A stretch of 64,000 nucleotides of DNA from Neptunicoccus cionae (GCF_002860325.1 NZ_PKOJ01000001.1:124001-188000), one strand, 5' to 3'; shown: positions 34,546-44,976, numbered from the stretch's first letter. Numbers and translations are program-made. Notes: generated from the letters alone by a model not told the origin.

Positions 34546-37500
34546 TCAGGCGGTCTTTTTGCCTGTTTCCATGCTCAGCGGGGCGGGCAGGCGGTTCAGC
34601 ATCTCTTTCGGACAGACCTGCACAAAATTGGCAAGTTCCTCATCCCAGCGGCGCAAAATATCCGCCGCCTTTGCCGAACGTGTCTCTGCCAGGTGATCTT
34701 CCAGCAGGGATTTCAACTCGTCCTTCCAGTGATCTACAGTCACCCCGTTGGTCACAAGGGTTTCACGGTTAATCAGCTTGTCGAGCTGCGCTTCGGGATC
34801 GTAGATATAGGCCATGCCGCCGGTCATACCCGCGCCAAAGTTCGCCCCGACAGAGCCAAGGATCACCGCAACACCACCGGTCATGTATTCACAGCCGTTT
34901 GTGCCACACCCTTCGATCACCACTTTCGCACCGGAGTTGCGCACCGCAAACCGTTCACCTGCGCGACCATTGGCAAACAGCCGGCCTGCGGTCGCACCAT
35001 AAAGCACAGTGTTGCCGATAATGGTGTTTTCACTGGCCGTAATGGGCGAACCCAGCGGAGGCCGGACAACAATTGTGCCACCCGACAGCCCCTTGCCAAC
35101 ATAATCGTTCGCATCGCCGGACACTTCCAGTTTCAGGCCGGGTGCCGCAAATGCGCCCAGGGATTGCCCTGCACTGCCGGTAAGTTTCACTGTCAGATGA
35201 TCCGGTTGCAGCGTGTTGTTCATGCCGAACCGTTTCACGATATGGGACGAAACACGGGTGCCGATTGTGCGGTGCGTGTTCTGCACTGCATAGGACAGCT
35301 GCATTTTCTCGCCATCCTTAAAGAACGGCTCCGCGTCCTTCACAATCGAAGCATCCAGCGTATCGGGTACAGCCTGACGGGGTTTGTCACGGTTGTAGAC
35401 GATGGTGTTGGCGTTATCGATGCTGACAAGAAGCGGGTTCAGATCAAGATCGTCCAGATGGGCAGACCCGCGGGACACCTGTGCCAGCATATCCGCACGG
35501 CCGATCACCTCGTCGAGCGAACGTGCCCCCAAGGATGCCAGAACCTCGCGCACTTCCTGTGCGTAGAAAGTGATCAGGTTCACAACCTTATCCGCAGTGC
35601 CGGTGAACTTCTTGCGCAGGTCTTCGTCCTGCACACAAACCCCGACAGGGCAGGTGTTGGACTGGCACTGGCGCACCATGATACACCCCATCGCAATCAA
35701 CGCTGCGGTGCCGATGCCATATTCCTCGGCACCAAGCATGGCAGCAATCACGATGTCACGCCCTGTGCGCAAACCGCCATCCGTGCGAAGGGTCACACGA
35801 TCCCGCAGCTTGTTCATGGACAGAACCTGATGCGCCTCGCTCAGCCCCATTTCCCACGGCAGACCGGCGTATTTGATCGAAGTTGCAGGGGATGCCCCTG
35901 TTCCGCCGTTGTGCCCCGAAATCAGGATCACATCCGCCTTGGCTTTGGCCACACCAGCCGCAATCGTCCCGACACCGCTGCTTGCAACCAGTTTAACAGT
36001 CACTTTCGCACGCGGATTGATCTGTTTCAGGTCATAAATCAGCTGCGCCAGATCCTCGATCGAATAGATATCGTGGTGCGGCGGCGGTGAAATCAGCGTT
36101 ACGCCTTTGGTCGAATGGCGCAACCGCGCGATCAGGTCTGTGACCTTGATCCCCGGAAGCTGGCCACCCTCGCCCGGTTTCGCGCCTTGGGCCACCTTGA
36201 TTTCCAGTTCTTCGCACTGGTTCAGGTATTCCGCTGTCACACCAAACCGGCCGGAAGCCACCTGTTTGATCTTGGCGGACGGGTTGTCACCGTTTGGTTC
36301 AGGCACAAAATGCGCAGGATCTTCGCCGCCCTCACCGCTGTCGGATTTCGCTCCGATCCGGTTCATCGCGACGTTCAGGGTTTTATGCGCCTCAGGCGAC
36401 AAAGCCCCCAGAGACATCCCCGGTGTCACAAACCGTTTGCGGATAGAGGTGATGCTTTCCACCTCGTCGACAGAAATCGGTTTCGCGGTGGAATTGAAGT
36501 CCAACAGATCCCGAAGGTGGATCGGCGGATTGCTCTGCATCTTGCGGGAATACTGTTTCCACAGATCAAAGCTGGCCCGATCACATGCCGCTTGCAGCAT
36601 GTGCATGGATTGCGCTTCCCAGGCGTGTTTCTCACCGCTGCGCCGTTCCTTGTAAAAACCGCCGATCGGCAGCACGTTCTGCTGGCCAAGCCAACCGCGC
36701 GCATGCACTTCGCTGATCTTTTTCTGGATACCAAACAGACCGATACCGGAAATCCGGCTGTGCATTCCGGGGAAATACTCGGCAACCATCGCACGGGACA
36801 GGCCGACAGCCTCAAAGTTCAAGCCGCCGCGATAGCTGGAGATCACAGAGATCCCCATCTTCGCCATGATTTTCAGAAGGCCCTGATTGATTGCCTCGCG
36901 GTAGCGGTCCATCGCTACATCCAGTGTGCAATCAAGAAGGCCCCGTTCGATCCGGTCCGCCAGACTGTCCTGCGCCAGATAGGCGTTCACAGTCGTTGCG
37001 CCGGAACCGATCAGAACGGCAAAGTAATGCGGGTCCATACATTCAGCCGAACGAACGTTAATCGAACAGAAGGTCCGCAGACCCGCTGCTGTCAACCAAG
37101 AGTGCACGGCAGAGGTTGCAAGGATCATCGGAACGGGGATTTTATCCTCGTTTTGCTGACGGTCTGTCAGCACCAGATGCCCCGCACCGGAGCGAACAGC
37201 CTCTTCCGCTTCAGAGCGAATGCGGTTTACTGCATCGCGCAGGCCATTGGGGTTATTGCGGTCAAACGAACAGTCAATCGCAGTGACTTTCGCACCAAAA
37301 GCCTCGACCATCGCCTCAAACTTGGCGTTGGCCATGAAGGGGCTTTCCACGACCAGAATCTCGGTCTGTGCATTGCTTTCGTCCAGCACGTTGCCCAAGT
37401 TCCCGAAACGGGTTTTCAGGCTCATCACGCGGAACTCGCGCAAGGAGTCGATCGGCGGGTTTGTCACCTGACTGAAGTTCTGACGGAAGAAATGGCTTAG

Positions 37501-39078
37501 CGGGCGGTATTTATCCGACAGAACCGCGCTTGGCGTGTCATCCCCCATAGAAGCAATAGCCTCTTTGCCGTCCTCGGCCATCGGGTGCAGGATAACTTCC
37601 AGATCCTCAATGCTGAAACCGGCGGCGATCTGACGCTTGCGCAGTTCCGCTCCGCTATAGATGGCCTTTTCCTTGATGGACTTGGTGGCCTCTTCAAGGT
37701 TGGTGATCGACCCGACCCATTTGCTGAACGGCTGCGCCGCTGCAAGCGAGTCTTTCAGTTCAGCGTCATGCCAGACCTTGTTTTCCTGCATGTCAACGCC
37801 CAGCATCTGGCCCGGACCCAGCGCACCTTTGCGCAGGATGCTGGATTCATCGACAGGCACCATGCCCGCTTCGGAGCCAGCAATCACTAAACCATCGTTC
37901 GTGATGACATAGCGCATCGGACGCAGACCGTTGCGGTCCAGACCGGCCACAACCCAGCGACCGTCAGTCATCGCCAGCGCTGCAGGACCATCCCAAGGCT
38001 CCATCACAGAGTTGCAATAGGCGTACATGTCTTTCCACGCATCGGGCATTTCGTGGGAAAGGTTGGACCAGCTTTCCGGTACCAGCATGGTTTTCGCCAT
38101 CGGCGCAGAACGGCCCGCACGCACCATCACCTCAAACACGGAATCAAGCGCGGCAGAGTCAGACGACCCGCCAGCAATGATCGGTTTGATGTCTTCGGCG
38201 TGTTCACCAAAGTTTTTGGATGCCATCCGGATTTCGTGGGATTTCATCCAGTTGACGTTGCCTTTAAGCGTGTTGATCTCACCGTTGTGGGCCAGCATAC
38301 GGAAGGGCTGGGCAAGCCACCATTGCGGGAAGGTGTTGGTGGAATAACGCTGGTGATAAATCGCAAAGGCGCTTTCGAACCGGTCGTCTTTCAGATCAGG
38401 GTAAAACACTGCAACCTGTTCTGCCAACATCATGCCCTTGTAGATCACCGAGCGGCAGGACAGGCTACAAATGTAGAAATCACGGATCGCTGCCTTGGCC
38501 ACGGCCTTTTCGATGCGGCGACGAATGACATAAAGCTCGCGCTCGAACTGTTCCTCGTCCACGCCTTTGCTGTTTGAAATCAGGATCTGTTCGATTTCAG
38601 GGCGGGTCGCATTTGCCTTTTCCCCCAGACAGGACACATCCACCGGCACATGGCGCCAGCCGTAGATGTAATACCCCATCTTCAGCACTTCGCTTTCCAC
38701 GATGGTCCGGCAGTTTTCCTGCGCCCCAAAATCTGTCCGCGGCAGGAAGACCTGACCGACAGCGATCATCTTTTCGGTGTCTGGCTCATGGCCTGTCCGG
38801 CGGATCTGATCGTAGAAAAACTCTTTGGGGATCTGCAAATGGATACCAGCACCGTCGCCTGTCATCCCGTCTGCATCCACCGCGCCACGGTGCCAGATAG
38901 CCTGCAAGGCTGTAATACCGGCGTCCACCACCCGGCGGTTCGGTTTACCATCAACGGAAACGACAAGGCCAACACCACAAGACGAATGCTCGTCATCTTC
39001 GCGGTAAAGCCCCTGTTCGGCCAGCATGGCCCGTTTTGCTTCTTCTTCGGCTACCCATTTTGCATCATATTGTGTCAT
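34546..39078 (-). CDS. gltB: Glutamate synthase large subunit
   Basis: NADPH-dependent glutamate synthase alpha subunit: moves the amide group of glutamine onto 2-oxoglutarate. At 1510 residues it has the normal length. The N-terminal glutaminase nucleophile is Cys34 in EHSSCGVG, exposed after removal of a short propeptide. The FMN/3Fe-4S region has AKPGEGGQLPG and SGHNGGTGASP, with CIMVRQCQSNTCPVGVC as cluster ligands. The C-terminal GXGXG beta-helix repeats follow. The ATG at 39078 has GGGAAAG upstream. It lies 94 bases after gltD, same strand. Confidence 0.97.
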   Translation of the reverse strand: MTQYDAKWVAEEEAKRAMLAEQGLYREDDEHSSCGVGLVVSVDGKPNRRVVDAGITALQAIWHRGAVDADGMTGDGAGIHLQIPKEFFYDQIRRTGHEPDTEKMIAVGQVFLPRTDFGAQENCRTIVESEVLKMGYYIYGWRHVPVDVSCLGEKANATRPEIEQILISNSKGVDEEQFERELYVIRRRIEKAVAKAAIRDFYICSLSCRSVIYKGMMLAEQVAVFYPDLKDDRFESAFAIYHQRYSTNTFPQWWLAQPFRMLAHNGEINTLKGNVNWMKSHEIRMASKNFGEHAEDIKPIIAGGSSDSAALDSVFEVMVRAGRSAPMAKTMLVPESWSNLSHEMPDAWKDMYAYCNSVMEPWDGPAALAMTDGRWVVAGLDRNGLRPMRYVITNDGLVIAGSEAGMVPVDESSILRKGALGPGQMLGVDMQENKVWHDAELKDSLAAAQPFSKWVGSITNLEEATKSIKEKAIYSGAELRKRQIAAGFSIEDLEVILHPMAEDGKEAIASMGDDTPSAVLSDKYRPLSHFFRQNFSQVTNPPIDSLREFRVMSLKTRFGNLGNVLDESNAQTEILVVESPFMANAKFEAMVEAFGAKVTAIDCSFDRNNPNGLRDAVNRIRSEAEEAVRSGAGHLVLTDRQQNEDKIPVPMILATSAVHSWLTAAGLRTFCSINVRSAECMDPHYFAVLIGSGATTVNAYLAQDSLADRIERGLLDCTLDVAMDRYREAINQGLLKIMAKMGISVISSYRGGLNFEAVGLSRAMVAEYFPGMHSRISGIGLFGIQKKISEVHARGWLGQQNVLPIGGFYKERRSGEKHAWEAQSMHMLQAACDRASFDLWKQYSRKMQSNPPIHLRDLLDFNSTAKPISVDEVESITSIRKRFVTPGMSLGALSPEAHKTLNVAMNRIGAKSDSGEGGEDPAHFVPEPNGDNPSAKIKQVASGRFGVTAEYLNQCEELEIKVAQGAKPGEGGQLPGIKVTDLIARLRHSTKGVTLISPPPHHDIYSIEDLAQLIYDLKQINPRAKVTVKLVASSGVGTIAAGVAKAKADVILISGHNGGTGASPATSIKYAGLPWEMGLSEAHQVLSMNKLRDRVTLRTDGGLRTGRDIVIAAMLGAEEYGIGTAALIAMGCIMVRQCQSNTCPVGVCVQDEDLRKKFTGTADKVVNLITFYAQEVREVLASLGARSLDEVIGRADMLAQVSRGSAHLDDLDLNPLLVSIDNANTIVYNRDKPRQAVPDTLDASIVKDAEPFFKDGEKMQLSYAVQNTHRTIGTRVSSHIVKRFGMNNTLQPDHLTVKLTGSAGQSLGAFAAPGLKLEVSGDANDYVGKGLSGGTIVVRPPLGSPITASENTIIGNTVLYGATAGRLFANGRAGERFAVRNSGAKVVIEGCGTNGCEYMTGGVAVILGSVGANFGAGMTGGMAYIYDPEAQLDKLINRETLVTNGVTVDHWKDELKSLLEDHLAETRSAKAADILRRWDEELANFVQVCPKEMLNRLPAPLSMETGKKTA

Positions 39079-39172
39079 GGTGGCTTTCCCTTTCAAAACC
39101 CCGATCTCTGTCAGGGCCGGATCTTATACTGTGACGGACCGCACAGGTTGATGGCTGCGCGTGCTCCGGTCT

Positions 39173-40609
39173 TTATTCGGCTGCGATGGCGGATTTTGCG
39201 TTCAGATCTGCAAGGATCGAACCTGCTGCGTCGCGCCCGTCTGCGATGGCCCAGACAACCAAAGACGCACCGCGCACGATGTCCCCTGCGGCGTACACAC
39301 CTTCCAGTGCTGTGCGCTTGCTGACAAAATCGGCCTTTACCGTACCCCAGCGGGTCACTTCCAGTTCCGGCGTATCCCAAAGCGTTGGCAGTTCCTCCGG
39401 CTCAAAACCAAGCGCCTTGATCACCAGATCGGCCTTTTCCAGATATTCTGCACCCGGAATTTCCTCTGGGGCCTGACGACCGGTCACATCCGGTGCGCCG
39501 AGTCGCATTTGCTGAACATATACGCCTGTGACCTTGTCATCGCCGGCAAAGCCTTTGGGCGCAGACAGCCAGACGAATTCCACGCCTTCTTCTTCCGCAT
39601 TCGCAGTTTCCCGCAGGGATCCCGGCATGTTCTGACGGTCACGACGGTAAAGACACTTCACCGAAGTCGCGCCCTGACGGATCGCGGTACGCACACAGTC
39701 CATCGCGGTATCGCCGCCGCCGATGACGACCACATTCTTACCCTCGGCCCAAAGTTCTCCGCTGTCGATTTCGGGAACCGTGTCGCCAAAGTTCTGACGG
39801 TTAGATGCTGTAAGATAGTCTATAGCTTTAACAATTCCGTTCAAACCTGCACCCGGTCCGCCGAGATCGCGGGATTTGTAAACGCCTGTTCCGATCAGAA
39901 CCGCGTCATGTGTCTTGCGAAGCTCTGCAAAGCTGATGTCTTCGCCAACGTTACAATCCAGCTTGAAGGTCACGCCGCCTTCTGCCAGCTGGCCATTGCG
40001 CCGCTCGACCACTTCTTTTTCCAGTTTGAATCCGGGAATGCCATAGGTCAGCAATCCGCCTGCGCGGTCATAGCGATCGTAAATCGTCACTTGAACCCCT
40101 GCACGGCGCAGAACATCCGCCGCTGCCAGACCAGCAGGGCCGGCACCGATGATACCTACCGATTCCGTGCGTTCTGCGAATGGCTTGATCGGCTGGACCC
40201 AACCCTGCTCCCATGCGGTGTCAGTGATGTATTTCTCTACGGCACCAATTGTCACTGTACCGTGGCCGGACTGTTCAATCACGCAGTTGCCCTCACACAG
40301 ACGGTCCTGCGGGCAGATACGGCCACAAATCTCGGGGAATTGGTTCGTCGCCTGACTGACTTCATAGGCTTCCTGCAAACGGCCCTCGGCTGTTAGTTTC
40401 AGCCAGTCGGGGATATTGTTGTGCAGTGGGCAGTGATCCTGACAGAATGGCACACCGCATTGGGAACAGCGGCTGGACTGCTCGGCTGCTTTTTCAGCTG
40501 CAAACTGCTGGTAAATCTCGTCAAAATCGGACGTGCGCAGGTTTGGCACACGTTTCTCCGGCATATCGCGGTCCACGTTTACAAATTTCAGCATTTTTTG
40601 TTCAGCCAT
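39173..40609 (-). CDS. gltD: Glutamate synthase small subunit
   Basis: FAD and 4Fe-4S beta subunit that passes electrons from NADPH to GltB. The N-terminal cysteine clusters CSQCGVPFCQDHC and CGRICPQDRLCEGNC bind the 4Fe-4S centres. The FAD motif GAGPAGLAAADVL and NADPH motif GGGDTAMDCVRTA follow, with a late AAGDIVRGASLVVWA. The 478-residue length is normal. It is upstream of gltB; the two form the gltDB operon. Confidence 0.96.
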   Translation of the reverse strand: MAEQKMLKFVNVDRDMPEKRVPNLRTSDFDEIYQQFAAEKAAEQSSRCSQCGVPFCQDHCPLHNNIPDWLKLTAEGRLQEAYEVSQATNQFPEICGRICPQDRLCEGNCVIEQSGHGTVTIGAVEKYITDTAWEQGWVQPIKPFAERTESVGIIGAGPAGLAAADVLRRAGVQVTIYDRYDRAGGLLTYGIPGFKLEKEVVERRNGQLAEGGVTFKLDCNVGEDISFAELRKTHDAVLIGTGVYKSRDLGGPGAGLNGIVKAIDYLTASNRQNFGDTVPEIDSGELWAEGKNVVVIGGGDTAMDCVRTAIRQGATSVKCLYRRDRQNMPGSLRETANAEEEGVEFVWLSAPKGFAGDDKVTGVYVQQMRLGAPDVTGRQAPEEIPGAEYLEKADLVIKALGFEPEELPTLWDTPELEVTRWGTVKADFVSKRTALEGVYAAGDIVRGASLVVWAIADGRDAAGSILADLNAKSAIAAE

Positions 40610-40853
40610 GGCCACACACCCGCAATATCTACTTCCAGAGCCTGCCTTCTAACCAATGTTTTCCCACAGGCAAAGGGAAAACTGCAATATAGGTAAATCA
40701 TGCTGACATAAATAATCTGATAAACCTGAATTTTACAATTTTTTCGCACTCATAAAAATAAATAGGTCAGCATAGTTTACCTTAAGCGGAGATTCCATTC
40801 CTGCCTTACAGGGCATAGTCTCCCTTTCAGAACGAATCACAAAGGCCAGCGCC

Positions 40854-41657
40854 ATGCCCCTGCTCCACCTTCTCATACTCGCAATTGTGCAGGGCATTAC
40901 CGAATTTTTACCCGTCTCAAGCTCTGGCCATCTGATACTGCTGCCAAATGTAATGGGGGTAGCAGATCAAGGGCAACTGATTGATGTGGCGGTTCATATC
41001 GGCACCCTTGGCGCAGTGATCCTATTCTTCTGGAAAGACTCGAAATCCGCCTTCACCGGACTTTTCCACCTTGCCACAGGGAACACCGGCACACAGTCCG
41101 CAAGACTGGCCCTGCTGTTGATTATAGCGACCATTCCTGCGGTTCTTTTCGGACTTGTCCTGAAACTGTCCGGTCTGTCGGACGCAATGCGCAACATAAC
41201 GGTGATCGGCTGGACCATGCTGGCATTCGGCATCCTTTTATACATCGCCGACCAGCGCGGCGCGCAATCAAGGACGCAAAGCGACTGGGGAATGCCGGAC
41301 GCCATAAAATTGGGTTTATGGCAGGCGGTTGCATTGATTCCGGGCACCTCGCGCTCCGGTATCGCCATTACAGGCGCCCGGTTTCTGGGCTACAAACGGG
41401 AAGACGGAACACGCATTGCGATGCTAATGTCGATTCCGGTGATCCTGTCGTCTGCCGTCCTTCTTGGGGTGGAGGCTGTGGCCGAAGCAAATGCCGCAGG
41501 TTTGCGCGATGGCGCGATAGCGGCTGTGTTCAGCTTTCTGACAGCACTTCTGGCATTGTCCCTTATGATGCGGCTGCTGCGCAGCGTCAGCTTTACCCCT
41601 TACGTGATCTACCGCGTCATTCTCGGGCTGATCCTGCTCGGGGTCGCTTACAGCTAA
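40854..41657 (+). CDS. uppP: Undecaprenyl-diphosphatase
   Basis: Recycles undecaprenyl diphosphate to the monophosphate lipid carrier used for peptidoglycan; also called BacA. The 267 residues form several membrane helices. The two family motifs are GITEFLPVSSSGHLIL (14-29) and PGTSRSG (163-169, with the catalytic Arg167). Divergent from gltDB across 244 bases, closed by a terminator. Confidence 0.96.
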   Translation: MPLLHLLILAIVQGITEFLPVSSSGHLILLPNVMGVADQGQLIDVAVHIGTLGAVILFFWKDSKSAFTGLFHLATGNTGTQSARLALLLIIATIPAVLFGLVLKLSGLSDAMRNITVIGWTMLAFGILLYIADQRGAQSRTQSDWGMPDAIKLGLWQAVALIPGTSRSGIAITGARFLGYKREDGTRIAMLMSIPVILSSAVLLGVEAVAEANAAGLRDGAIAAVFSFLTALLALSLMMRLLRSVSFTPYVIYRVILGLILLGVAYS

Positions 41658-41672
41658 CACCCACACAGCAAA

Positions 41673-41694
41673 AAGCCCCGCGCTGGCGGGGCTT
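41673..41694. terminator. Terminator between uppP and the NDUFA9-like gene
   Basis: Stem AAGCCCCGC with exact complement, 4-base loop GCTG, preceded by an A-run; only weak T content follows. It serves the convergent genes. Confidence 0.75.
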
Positions 41695-41721
41695 GCAGGT
41701 TTTCACTTCCGGACGATCAGC

Positions 41722-42735
41722 TTAGAAATCGCTGCTCGTCGGGGCACCACGCAAATGGCGTGCGCTTTCCGTCAGCTCGGCATACTGGCCGGACGGGCGG
41801 TAACGATAGAGGTACTGCTCTGCTACGGTTTCATAAGATGTTGGCGTGATACCAAGATCTGCAAACGATTTGGCTGTGCTGGAAACAACATTGTCATTGC
41901 GCAGCTGCTTTACCTGATCAGCGGTCAGGATTGTGTTAGTAAACAGCCCGAGTGTCAGCTTTTGCACCATATCCAGCGTTTTGCCCAATAGCGTTCCAAC
42001 AAAGAACGGCTGGTTGATCACAAGACGCCGGCGACGGATGATGCGCAGCATATTCTTCACGATGTCAGACAGGCTTTCCACATCCGGTCCGCCGAGTTCG
42101 TAGATCCCCGGCTCGGCCTGACCGAGAATACCCTTACAAGCTGCCTGCGCCACATCATCAACATAGACCGGCTGGAATTTGGACGCTCCGCCAAACAGCG
42201 GCAGAATTGGCGAGAAAGAAGACATCTGGGCGAACCGGTTCAGGAACTGGTCTTCATTCCCGAAAATAACAGAAGGCCGCAGGATCATCGCAGTTGGAAA
42301 AGCATCCAGCACGGCCTGCTCCCCTTCCGCTTTGGAACGCGCCGAAGCACTGTCGGAGTCCGCATCTGCGCCCAGCGCTGAAATATGCACCAGTCGCGCA
42401 ACGCCTGCCGCTGCACAAGCCTTCGCAATACGTGCAGCACCTTCGACGTTCAACGCTTCAAAGGTCTGCTTGCCATGCTCCTGTAGAACAGACACACAGT
42501 TCACAACCGCATCGGAGTTCGCAATCACATGCGCAACAGAATCGTCGTTGCGGATATTCGCCAGAACCGGCTCCACCTGTCCAACAACACCATAAGGGCG
42601 AACGAAAACGGCTTCGTTAGGTCGGCGCACAGCAACCTGAACGCGCCAGCCCTCTTTCGCCATACGCCGCGCGATATAGCGGCCGACAAATCCGGACCCA
42701 CCGAAAATGGTAACAACTTTAGGCGATTGTAACAT
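41722..42735 (-). CDS. Complex I NDUFA9-like NAD(P)H-binding protein
   Basis: A 337-residue atypical SDR. The Rossmann motif VTIFGGSGFVGRYIARRM is near the start and the SDR-like [22 protein letters not shown] is central. The pattern fits the NDUFA9 accessory subunit family of alphaproteobacterial respiratory complex I. The ATG at 42735 has GGAG upstream; longer in-frame starts add 33 unlikely residues. The nuo genes are not in this window, so the link to complex I is by homology only. Confidence 0.82.
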   Translation of the reverse strand: MLQSPKVVTIFGGSGFVGRYIARRMAKEGWRVQVAVRRPNEAVFVRPYGVVGQVEPVLANIRNDDSVAHVIANSDAVVNCVSVLQEHGKQTFEALNVEGAARIAKACAAAGVARLVHISALGADADSDSASARSKAEGEQAVLDAFPTAMILRPSVIFGNEDQFLNRFAQMSSFSPILPLFGGASKFQPVYVDDVAQAACKGILGQAEPGIYELGGPDVESLSDIVKNMLRIIRRRRLVINQPFFVGTLLGKTLDMVQKLTLGLFTNTILTADQVKQLRNDNVVSSTAKSFADLGITPTSYETVAEQYLYRYRPSGQYAELTESARHLRGAPTSSDF

Positions 42736-42875
42736 AATTGCGCTCCGACAACTGGGGTTTGCCCTGAAATAATGCGATGTGGCCCCACTCACAAGCACAA
42801 TTGCTGAAATTAGATGTGAATCACCCGTTGACACCCCCTCCGACCATCTGTAAATCGCCCCCTACGTGATCTGTT

Positions 42876-42962
42876 GCCCAGATGGCGGAATTGGTAGACG
42901 CGCTAGCTTCAGGTGCTAGTGTCCGTATGGACGTGGAGGTTCGAGTCCTCTTCTGGGCACCA
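42876..42962 (+). tRNA. tRNA-Leu (CAG anticodon)
   Basis: Acceptor stem GCCCAGA pairs with TCTGGGC. The anticodon stem CTAGC/GCTAG closes the loop TTCAGGT (anticodon CAG). A long variable arm GTCCGTATGGAC identifies class II leucine. The T arm includes GGTTCGAGTCC. Discriminator A42959 and an encoded CCA end it. Confidence 0.97.
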
Positions 42963-43099
42963 AAACTATCTTAAATGTATAGTTTTTCAAACAAAATCAA
43001 TCCGCTACCGCTCATCGACAAAGTTCAACACTGCTTTCGTCAGAATGCGGATTCGCTGCTATTGCGAAGCAGAATTAGGCTGTCTTTCTGAATCGCCTT

Positions 43100-43945
43100 T
43101 CAGCTCCTGTGACAAGCCTGTTTCCCCTCAACTACTCCTGTCTGATCGAGCCTTTCTAAGGGCATTGATTTGACTTGCCCCAAATCCCCACTTGCCGTTC
43201 TCTTTTCATCGAAACTCAACAGCAGCTTTACGATTGTCTTGATCGAAATCGGCTTTTCAAGCACATCGTCGAAACCGAGAGAGTGGAGATTGGTCGGACC
43301 TCCCGTTTCTGTAGCACCGCTACAAGCCACAAAATGGGGCCAATCGCACGGCTTACGGCTGCTTTCTCCATAGGCCTGTAACATCTGGATACCATCCATC
43401 ACCGGCATCTGGATGTCTGTCAGTACGATGTCAAATGTCTCTTCGAATATCCGTTCCAGCCCTGTCGCACCATTTTCCGCCACGCAAACTCGGGCACCGG
43501 ACCGGCGCAGAACCTGCTGCATGAACGCGGCATTCAATTCGTTATCTTCCACAACCAGAACATTGAGCCCCAAACCCGCGTCGTCCAGCTGGGCCAACGG
43601 AATTGTCTGCGCACCGCTTTGAGTATCATTTGAAGGGGGCGCAGGGTTTCGCGGTTCAGGATTACCGCAAAGCTCCTTTGAGTCTTCCGACAGCCGGAGG
43701 TGTAGTCCTTCACGCGGATGAATACACGGGATGCCCTGCGCGCTACCTGTCGAGATACCACCGGTTAACCACGCAGCCATAAGAGAGAACCCATTTGCCT
43801 TAAGTCCTGTTGCGCCCTTCTTCGACGCCTGATCAAGTGTGAAGCACTCCACCGGGGGACAAGACCCTGCAAAGACACCAACACATGCACGTATCTGCTT
43901 TGAGGCAGCAGATCTATCGTTTGATTGTATTCGGATGGTCCGCAT
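43100..43945 (-). CDS. Receiver-domain protein with possible histidine-kinase remnant
   Basis: A 281-residue protein. Residues about 127-250 are a receiver domain: acidic E133/D134, phospho-acceptor D177 in VLTDIQMPVMDG, and Lys in LEKPIS. No DNA-binding output domain follows. Residues about 45-90 read like the last part of a HATPase domain (TGLKANGFSLMAAWLTGG resembles a G2 box and the strand after it), as if a hybrid kinase had lost its catalytic part. A strong GGAAGGAG precedes the ATG at 43945. It is divergent from the DUF11 surface-protein cluster. Confidence 0.78.
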   Translation of the reverse strand: MRTIRIQSNDRSAASKQIRACVGVFAGSCPPVECFTLDQASKKGATGLKANGFSLMAAWLTGGISTGSAQGIPCIHPREGLHLRLSEDSKELCGNPEPRNPAPPSNDTQSGAQTIPLAQLDDAGLGLNVLVVEDNELNAAFMQQVLRRSGARVCVAENGATGLERIFEETFDIVLTDIQMPVMDGIQMLQAYGESSRKPCDWPHFVACSGATETGGPTNLHSLGFDDVLEKPISIKTIVKLLLSFDEKRTASGDLGQVKSMPLERLDQTGVVEGKQACHRS

Positions 43946-44396
43946 GGCGCGCTCCTTCCGGGGACGCCGGAAAAATTGTCGTTGCGTGGATTCGATAAAG
44001 CGAAACTGACAGTTCGGACAGAAGGACACAACCTGAATACTCAATTAACCTTCTGTATTTTATAAAAAATTTTAGGAATCTTTTATCTTCCAAGAGTGGT
44101 GATTCCCCGTGAAAGGGATTCTTTCGACGTGCGATTCCCCTGCGCGGTTTGGGAGAACCTCTTCTCAAAAGGATAGGAATATATTGCGATCGGATACCGG
44201 GCCTACGCATCCGTTCAGTCCGTTACGACTTGTGCGCATTTTCCTAATCAAATGCAACTCACGGTATGCGTTCGGGGGGATAGCTCGGAAAGCCCAATCA
44301 ATGTGAAAGCTTGATCGTTCTCGGATGCCTCTTGGGTTTTCGAAAGCGTTTCAAACCAACCGGCCTCTTAGGGATGGGGCCAAAAGGAGCTATCAC
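43946..44396. other. Intergenic region between receiver gene and DUF11 cluster
   Basis: 451 bases that must carry promoters for both divergent units. A very AT-rich patch lies at 44055-44095. A small imperfect hairpin GAGAA/TTCTC lies at 44153-44166. No gene, tRNA, EcfG site or repeat was recognised. Confidence 0.45.
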
Positions 44397-44909
44397 ATGT
44401 TGTTTAATAAAAGTATCTTTTCTGCTGCCGGCGTCATTGTCGCCGCAGTGGTTTTTCAGGCGCCCCACGCCAGTGCCGATGCGTTGAAGTCATCCTTTGA
44501 CTTTCGCATTGTAGAACAGGACGCCGACGGGAACGAAGTTCTGGCCGAACGCGCAAGCGTCGCCCCCGGTGAAACCATCCAGTATATTATCACCCACGAA
44601 AACACGACCGAAGACAACCTTTCCGGTCTGGTTGTTTCCGGCCCGATCCCCGACGGCGTGACCTTCGTTATGGATCAGCACCACAGCTCTCTTCCAGCGA
44701 CTTTCGAAATCGAGGCCGAGCTGGACGAAGATCTTCCCGGACTGGAATGGTCCACTCTTCCGGCGATGCGCAAGGTAGTCGACGCGAACGGTTCGGAACG
44801 GCTTGAGCCGGTCCCCGCAGAAGCAATCGAAGCGGTGCGCTGGGTTCTTGATTCTCCGCTGCCCGGTGGTGGCGCCTCAGAGAATTCGTACCGCGTGATC
44901 GTGAACTAA
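44397..44909 (+). CDS. Small exported DUF11-like protein, first gene of surface-protein cluster
   Basis: A 170-residue exported protein. A signal peptide (about 1-27, ending ASADA) is followed by one DUF11-type beta domain (SVAPGETIQYIITHEN and SGPIPDGVTFV), ending with a VLDSPLPGGG segment. AAAAGGAGC lies 9 bases before the ATG. DUF11 domains occur in surface and cell-wall proteins as repeated beta sandwiches. It is followed 67 bases later by the 885-residue gene. Confidence 0.78.
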   Translation: MLFNKSIFSAAGVIVAAVVFQAPHASADALKSSFDFRIVEQDADGNEVLAERASVAPGETIQYIITHENTTEDNLSGLVVSGPIPDGVTFVMDQHHSSLPATFEIEAELDEDLPGLEWSTLPAMRKVVDANGSERLEPVPAEAIEAVRWVLDSPLPGGGASENSYRVIVN

Positions 44910-44976
44910 GCCCGCGTGGCATCCATTCGGACGAAATTACCCCCCCCTCAACCCTAACCAATCCAAACCTTAACAA

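Noticed and set aside
34693-37500. Two long plus-strand frames (465 and 461 codons)
   Set aside because: Antisense to gltB, whose protein is full length and fully conserved. The frames match no family and are rich in His, Arg and Cys.
44100-44150. Repeated GATTCCCC segments upstream of the DUF11 cluster
   Set aside because: Only an 8-base match occurring twice; not an inverted repeat when checked, and too short for a claim.
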